Source: a virus. From it: a stretch of DNA of 46,284 bases. Positions within the stretch are counted from its first letter, which is position 1. Every line of letters starts with the position of its first letter. Location of the stretch: the IMG/VR virus record IMGVR_UViG_3300043411_001121, positions 1-46,284 of that record; one strand, 5' to 3'. The position numbers and the translations under genes were made by a program. Positions 41,977-46,284 of this stretch are shown piece after piece. The notes beneath the pieces are model-generated. The model was not told where the DNA came from and ran no database searches. It saw only the letters and a list, made by a program, of their open reading frames with translations.

Positions 41977-42198
41977 TTAAAATGGTATATCATCATTATC
42001 TACGTAGCTTTCGCAGCTATATGCGATAACCCGCGCCGGTGGCCTGGCTTGATATTTTTGACATGTTTCGTTCTTTTCGATGAAATACGCGCAAGTCAAA
42101 CAGCTTTGCGTCGCAGGATTATCGTGAATTCTTTTCAAACCTTCATGCAGAATAGAATAAGCAGTGCTAAGTGCATGATCGCGCAGTTTAGTACTCAT
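41977..42198 (-). CDS. Cys-rich small protein, 73 aa
   Basis: Cys33-x2-Cys36-x9-Cys46-x15-Cys62 (SCLTCAYFIE...TCQKY...SCESYVD) is a probable zinc site. A very similar set ends the nuclease encoded at 44013-45170. The N-terminus is a short helix. Its ATG overlaps the helicase stop by 11 bases. It may bind DNA or the same partner as the nuclease tail. Confidence 0.72.
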   Translation of the reverse strand: MSTKLRDHALSTAYSILHEGLKRIHDNPATQSCLTCAYFIEKNETCQKYQARPPARVIAYSCESYVDNDDIPF

Positions 42199-43777
42199 AG
42201 GCTAATACCTCTGGATATTTCTTATTTGTCCATACTTTGATTTGATTTGGTACGCGTAGTTGTGTTATGGTTGTGAGCGCTTCCGCTGTAGTGTCTGGTA
42301 CGAAATCACCAGGGAATCGTTGTCGCCACCAATCACGCGCTTTCTTTCCGGCAAAACCGGTATGCTCAACGCAAACCCATTCATCGAATCGCTTCAAACC
42401 GCCATTACAGTAGTAAGTGACCCTAATACTCGGCGCATGTCCGGGCTTTTCGTGTAGGAAATAATGGACTTGTTGAACTTCGAACCAGTCAATTATCGGT
42501 AAATCACTGCGTATCAATTCATCGGTTCCGGCTGCGGCTACGAGTTTTGTTTGAAACGTAAACTCTTCCAGGCAGAATACGCATTTACGCGCAGCCGCAT
42601 GATTATACGTACCGCACGAATCGCAAATACGTATTGGCGGTTCTCCGCCTCCACCACCTTTGCGCCGTGGCAAAACAGGATCATTAATCGGCCCAAGCCG
42701 TCGCGTATTTCCAGCAAAGTCCAGCACCAGGCAATTCTCTTTCCTGGTTTCAGGTGATGGCCGTGTTCCTCGACCAAGCATTTGTACCCACAGACCTGGC
42801 GACATGGTCGGGCGTAGCATACCAATAAAGTCCAATCCCGGATGATCGAATCCCGTAGTCAACACGTTATTGTTGACCATGGCGCGTATTTTGCCCGACT
42901 TAAAATCACGAATACGTATATCGCGTTCTTTTGCCGTAATTTTTCCATGTACAAACGTAGCTGTAATACCAAACGAGTTTAACATCGCGGCGATGTGTTC
43001 GGCGTGTTCAATGCCGCTCGCAAAGATTAGCCACGATTGTCGATCCGAGGCTTTGTCGCACATTTCAACCAAAGCACGATACGTAATTTCTTTTTTGTCT
43101 ACAGCTTCCTGCAATGAACTTTGCGTAAAATCGCCCCCGCTCATTGATACGGTCGACACGTCCAACTCGTTATTAACCCTCTGTGGGATAAGCGGTGCGA
43201 GATAGCCCTCATCGATGAAGCGATTGAACACGTCTACGCCTGTCATGTCACAGCAAATGTCGGTGAAAATTCCGCCTTCTGTAATCATACCCTGGCCGAG
43301 ACGATAAGGTGTTGCAGAAAAACCACAAACCTTAAGATAAGGATTAAGCTCCTTAAGTTCTAAAATTATGCTCTGGTATGTAGTATCCGCGTTCGGCGAA
43401 AGCAAATGGCATTCGTCTATAAACAGCAGGTCGCGCTTACCAAACATTTGAACACAATTCACTACGCTGGCGGCACCTCCAAAAATAATCGGCATGACAG
43501 TATCGCGCTGTTTTAAGCCAGCCGAGTAAACGCCCATCGGAGCCGACGGCCAGACCTGTTGGAGCTTATGCGCGTTCTGTTCAATGAGTTCCTTGACGTG
43601 TGTTAAAACTAATATACGTTGGTTCGCCCAGGTCTTCATTATTGTTTCGATTAAGCCAGCGATAACCAAGGACTTTCCCGTTCCTGTGGGCATGGCAACA
43701 ACCGGATTGCCCTCCGCGCCGCGAAAATAATCAATGACCGAATCTACCGCTTCAAGCTGGTAATCACGAAGTTTCAT
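42188..43777 (-). CDS. SF2 DEAD/DEAH-type helicase, 529 aa
   Basis: Motif I is MPTGTGKS (29-36), motif II DECH (121-124), motif III SATPYR (154-159), and motif VI lies in QMLGRGTRPS. A Cys pair ribbon CDSCGTYNHAAARKCVFC follows the helicase core. The form is that of phage branch-migration or restriction-type-I-like helicases used in replication and recombination. The start overlaps the upstream stop (ATGA). Confidence 0.9.
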   Translation of the reverse strand: MKLRDYQLEAVDSVIDYFRGAEGNPVVAMPTGTGKSLVIAGLIETIMKTWANQRILVLTHVKELIEQNAHKLQQVWPSAPMGVYSAGLKQRDTVMPIIFGGAASVVNCVQMFGKRDLLFIDECHLLSPNADTTYQSIILELKELNPYLKVCGFSATPYRLGQGMITEGGIFTDICCDMTGVDVFNRFIDEGYLAPLIPQRVNNELDVSTVSMSGGDFTQSSLQEAVDKKEITYRALVEMCDKASDRQSWLIFASGIEHAEHIAAMLNSFGITATFVHGKITAKERDIRIRDFKSGKIRAMVNNNVLTTGFDHPGLDFIGMLRPTMSPGLWVQMLGRGTRPSPETRKENCLVLDFAGNTRRLGPINDPVLPRRKGGGGGEPPIRICDSCGTYNHAAARKCVFCLEEFTFQTKLVAAAGTDELIRSDLPIIDWFEVQQVHYFLHEKPGHAPSIRVTYYCNGGLKRFDEWVCVEHTGFAGKKARDWWRQRFPGDFVPDTTAEALTTITQLRVPNQIKVWTNKKYPEVLAYEY

Positions 43778-44013
43778 AAAGCATGATCCAATAGTCTATG
43801 CTGTAAACAAGAAAGCGCCCCAATTAGAGCAACGCCGTTAACTCCTTTCAATGTTGACCAGCATGTTGATGTAGCTCCGGTAACACTTATACACGCCATT
43901 GCTATGCTTGTTATCTCACCGTTTCGTGCTCGCAATAAGAGTTGTTCGCACAATTCGATAATTTGCCTTTGCTCCGCATCGTAGATAACAATGGTGTCGG
44001 TGTGTTGTTGCAT
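43774..44013 (-). CDS. Hypothetical protein, 79 aa
   Basis: The phrase IIELCEQLLLRARNGEITSI followed by an Ala/Val/Cys-rich strand and a final GALSCLQHRLLDHAL helix recalls small uncharacterised proteins common in phage replication operons. There are no catalytic residues. Both ends overlap neighbours (TAATG and ATGA), so expression is coupled to the nuclease and helicase. Confidence 0.72.
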   Translation of the reverse strand: MQQHTDTIVIYDAEQRQIIELCEQLLLRARNGEITSIAMACISVTGATSTCWSTLKGVNGVALIGALSCLQHRLLDHAL

Positions 44014-45170
44014 TATCGAACTTCCTGCCAGCTAGCGCAACCCTGCGCAATAAAGTCGGGTGGGATTATACCGTAATGCCCACACTGCCATTGGCCGTTG
44101 GCTGCCGGTTGCGCAAAGGCACAACTTCTACAGTTTTTTTCGTAAGCGGCCTGGCCGTGACAAACTGAAGCGAAATCGCACATCTTGCACGTGAAATAGG
44201 CGCTGTTTTCTGATATTTTTTTCGGAGGAATCGCTGCGTTGATAATTGTTCGCGCTTTATCGAGCATCTCGTCAGCGCACTTTAGATCGAGCTTAACTAC
44301 TTCTGCGTAAATTTCATCCGTATTTTTATTTACGCAAAGATAAAGCGCGTACTCTACACCGTAATATTTACCGTAGGTCGACATTTGGCAGAAATGTTGA
44401 TATTTTTCTTTCTTAACGCCAGCTTCCTTGAGCTTATCGAAATATTTATCACTCGATGTTTTAAACTCAGTTAGCATGCGCGGTAACGCACCGTACTTGG
44501 CCGGAAATTGGACAAAGCCGTCGCATGATCCACCGAAGTGTCCGTCAACATCTTTTATACGAAATTGTTGTGGTTTACCTTGTTTGTCTAAACCTTGTGA
44601 TGCGTCGTATTCTTCGACGATGAAACCCATTTCACGTAACCATTCCACAAAGCGAAACTCTTCTTTATGGCCTCGGTTAAAAAGACGCAGCATGCGTCCT
44701 TTATGGTTCTCGCCCTTGACGTTCACATAGGTAGGTGTTTTAACCCATCTAAAATTGTACCATAGTTTTCTCGCGCAACCATCGCCAATAAGCGAAGCGC
44801 CTAAATGCTTACGGTGACCATCATCGTATTTTTTTGCGGTGTGCGCATCAATGTCAGCTAAAACTTGCGCGGCCAATTTTTTAGTGTCAATAAGCATGCT
44901 TTTTCTCAATCTCTGTACCAGCGCCTTTAGCCCCGGTTTATTTGGATGTTTATGTACCCACATACCCGAATGTGGGTTGAAATGTTTAGCAAAGAACTTA
45001 TCGTGAATCGGATTATCGGTCGAAATCGATACGTCAACCAAGGCGCATTCACGATCAAATACCGCATCATCGACAAGTGGATCATTATCTATCTCATACG
45101 CGTAGGCGTATGCAGCAACGAATATGCGACGGCGGCGTTCCTTTTCGACAGGTGTACCCCAACCGTGCAT
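44013..45170 (-). CDS. PD-(D/E)XK nuclease, Cas4-type, with extra N- and C-terminal modules
   Basis: A 385-residue protein. The nuclease core has D217 (GSCDGF) and E235-x-K237 (TEFKT). Cys132 plus Cys328-x2-Cys331-x5-Cys337 fits the Cas4/AddB iron-sulphur clamp. The first ~90 residues (AYAYEIDNDPLVDDAVFDRE and FNPHSGMWVHKHP) match a separate small phage protein resembling the start of NAD-dependent ligases, so this looks like a fusion. The end adds a second Cys set (C347, C350, C363, C378) like the 73-aa protein. It probably resects DNA for Sak4. Confidence 0.85.
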   Translation of the reverse strand: MHGWGTPVEKERRRRIFVAAYAYAYEIDNDPLVDDAVFDRECALVDVSISTDNPIHDKFFAKHFNPHSGMWVHKHPNKPGLKALVQRLRKSMLIDTKKLAAQVLADIDAHTAKKYDDGHRKHLGASLIGDGCARKLWYNFRWVKTPTYVNVKGENHKGRMLRLFNRGHKEEFRFVEWLREMGFIVEEYDASQGLDKQGKPQQFRIKDVDGHFGGSCDGFVQFPAKYGALPRMLTEFKTSSDKYFDKLKEAGVKKEKYQHFCQMSTYGKYYGVEYALYLCVNKNTDEIYAEVVKLDLKCADEMLDKARTIINAAIPPKKISENSAYFTCKMCDFASVCHGQAAYEKNCRSCAFAQPAANGQWQCGHYGIIPPDFIAQGCASWQEVR

Positions 45171-45186
45171 ATTCGTTCCCTATAGC

Positions 45187-45978
45187 CTAGCGTGCGCCCC
45201 AAGGAGCGGTGTTTGCTGCCGGAGCCGCTGCAACAGGCGCTTGTGTCCATTGCGGCGCGGCTGGCGCTTGTGGTGCCGCCGGTATCGATTGCGTACCTGC
45301 AAATGGGGATACTGGAGCGGCTGGCGCATCTACGACGTAAGCGTTGGTCGCCGGATCGTAACGGTGGCCTGGATAATGTTGGACGTTGTGGCGTTTAGCG
45401 AGAGCTTCTGCGTCTTCAACAGTAGGCGCAGCGACGATTGTCGGAGCCACAGGTGCTTGTGGTGCTGGTGCGTTAGCTACACCACCTGTGCCCCAGTTTG
45501 TCGCCGGCGTAGCCACAGCTACAGGAGCGGTTAATGGTTGTTGCGCCCCACGTCCGGCACGATTTGCTTTATTGCCATTGACATCCAGTACTTCTTTAAC
45601 TGAGTTAAATTTACCGTCATTATCAACACGCATTTTTCCACGAGCGTGCAACAACGCTGCGCCGCCATTGTTGAAGTCGATGGTGAATACGCCAGTGACA
45701 TGCGAAAGTGCAGATAATTGAGCGTGTGCGATAGCGACAGCTTCAGGACTAATTTTATGCCAGAGATTATAATTGTTTGTTACTTTACGTCCTTTATATT
45801 GACCCGAAGCAATATCAAAAGTAATAGCCAGATACTGGCCTTTATCATCACGCATATCTTTAATTTGAACAGCGGAAATATCGAAATCGTACGTATCAGC
45901 GGGTACAGCCTCGATACCCACATCCGGTTCGTGTTCGGCTGCATTAAAAATGTAATTTAGTGTTTGTGCACTTGACAT
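45187..45978 (-). CDS. DUF669-like protein (single-strand DNA binding/recombination partner)
   Basis: A 263-residue protein. The N-terminal ~140 residues with PADTYDFDISAVQIKDMRDD, then GQYLAITFDIASGQYKGRKV and NYNLWHKISPEAVAIAHAQL, fit DUF669. These proteins accompany phage recombinases and are thought to bind single-stranded DNA. The C-terminal ~110 residues are a disordered Pro/Ala-rich tail, as in many SSB-like proteins. It lies directly after Sak4 (six bases). Confidence 0.85.
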   Translation of the reverse strand: MSSAQTLNYIFNAAEHEPDVGIEAVPADTYDFDISAVQIKDMRDDKGQYLAITFDIASGQYKGRKVTNNYNLWHKISPEAVAIAHAQLSALSHVTGVFTIDFNNGGAALLHARGKMRVDNDGKFNSVKEVLDVNGNKANRAGRGAQQPLTAPVAVATPATNWGTGGVANAPAPQAPVAPTIVAAPTVEDAEALAKRHNVQHYPGHRYDPATNAYVVDAPAAPVSPFAGTQSIPAAPQAPAAPQWTQAPVAAAPAANTAPWGAR

Positions 45979-45983
45979 AATTT

Positions 45984-46284
45984 TTATCCTATGATTTTGT
46001 TAAACAATTGACCTAAATGTGGTTGCTCGAATTCAGCGAGTTTTCCACTCCTATCACGCGCGAGAACGTTGTGAGCTTCTCGCGTACGTAATGCCGTAAC
46101 CTCGCCGACGTTTGGTATCAACGTCTTGCCTAGGTGTAATATTTCGTCGTATTTATGTGGTATTTCCGTTTTTAACCATTGACCCTCGAATTGTGGGATA
46201 CGTTTACCGTCATCGTCACGTGTTTCCTTGGCAATTAGATAAGCATGCTTTGTTCGCATATAATATAATGAATTCAAAGGCTCA
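45984..46284 (-). CDS. Sak4-like RecA-fold ATPase, C-terminal part (begins at 378)
   Basis: The frame continues without stop from the left end of the window. Counted on the circle (1-378 plus 45984-46265) it is 660 bases, exactly 220 codons. This part contains YLIAKETRDDDGKRIPQFEG and ends near LGQLFNKIIG; a segment with TALRTREAHNVLARDR is basic and may touch DNA. The TTG at 46277 is not a start. Its stop is five bases before the DUF669 start. Confidence 0.8.
   Translation of the reverse strand, partial: EPLNSLYYMRTKHAYLIAKETRDDDGKRIPQFEGQWLKTEIPHKYDEILHLGKTLIPNVGEVTALRTREAHNVLARDRSGKLAEFEQPHLGQLFNKIIG
46266..46284. repeat. Right copy of terminal 19-bp direct repeat
   Basis: Identical to bases 1-19. 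See the left copy for the reading as circular overlap. Confidence 0.9.

Overview
This window is a complete or near-complete genome of a tailed double-stranded DNA phage, recovered as a circular molecule. The last 19 bases repeat the first 19. An open RecA-like gene (Sak4 type) runs off the left edge on the minus strand and continues in frame at the right edge, so the unit genome is about 46,265 bp. A tape-measure protein, a tail-tube protein, a frameshifted tail chaperone and a lambda-like M-L-K-I-J tail-tip set mark it as a siphovirus (Caudoviricetes). An overlapping inner/outer spanin pair with a lipobox indicates a Gram-negative host. I see no integrase, recognisable repressor or tRNA gene. 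The family A polymerase has Phe at the position equivalent to E. coli Pol I 762, a residue type associated with virulent phages. A virulent lifestyle is therefore likely but not proven.

Layout. (1) A leftward replication and recombination operon starts near 1.1 kb, crosses the circular junction and ends at 38.9 kb: two small unknowns, Sak4-like ATPase, DUF669 protein, Cas4-type nuclease with an extra N-terminal domain, small unknown, SF2 helicase, Cys-rich small protein, tiny zinc-ribbon-like protein, beta-clamp-like protein, family A DNA polymerase. (2) Divergent from it, rightward, lie a small basic protein and a large primase-polymerase/ATPase fusion (1.2-3.8 kb). These are followed by iteron-like repeats and a structured non-coding segment that together look like a replication origin. 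(3) A leftward cluster of eleven small, mostly unrecognised genes (4.3-7.7 kb) is driven by near-consensus sigma70 promoters, one of which is duplicated inside the cluster. It is the most likely host-takeover or anti-defence region. (4) A gene-free AT-rich segment (7.75-8.6 kb) separates the two divergent arms. (5) The rightward late arm (8.6-38.9 kb) carries a few unknowns, a transglutaminase-like peptidase, a VRR-NUC nuclease, the lysis cassette, terminase, portal, MuF-like protein, scaffold, capsid, a block of repetitive accessory virion proteins, neck, tail, tail tip, receptor-binding proteins and fibre.

Working together: the primase-polymerase, clamp, polymerase A, helicase, Sak4, DUF669 protein and nuclease could make a largely self-sufficient replication and recombination machine. 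The late arm builds and releases the virion.

Most notable unexplained signal: the octamer TGTGGGYA (reverse complement TRCCCACA) occurs about 38 times on both strands and in several reading frames, against roughly 3 expected by chance. Its role is unknown. A start signal for the phage primase-polymerase is one testable idea. Other highlights are a textbook -1 frameshift site with a 12-bp downstream stem, a 23-fold 20-residue repeat protein, tandem paralogous virion genes, and a promoter embedded in the end of a coding region. All positions and counts were read by eye.
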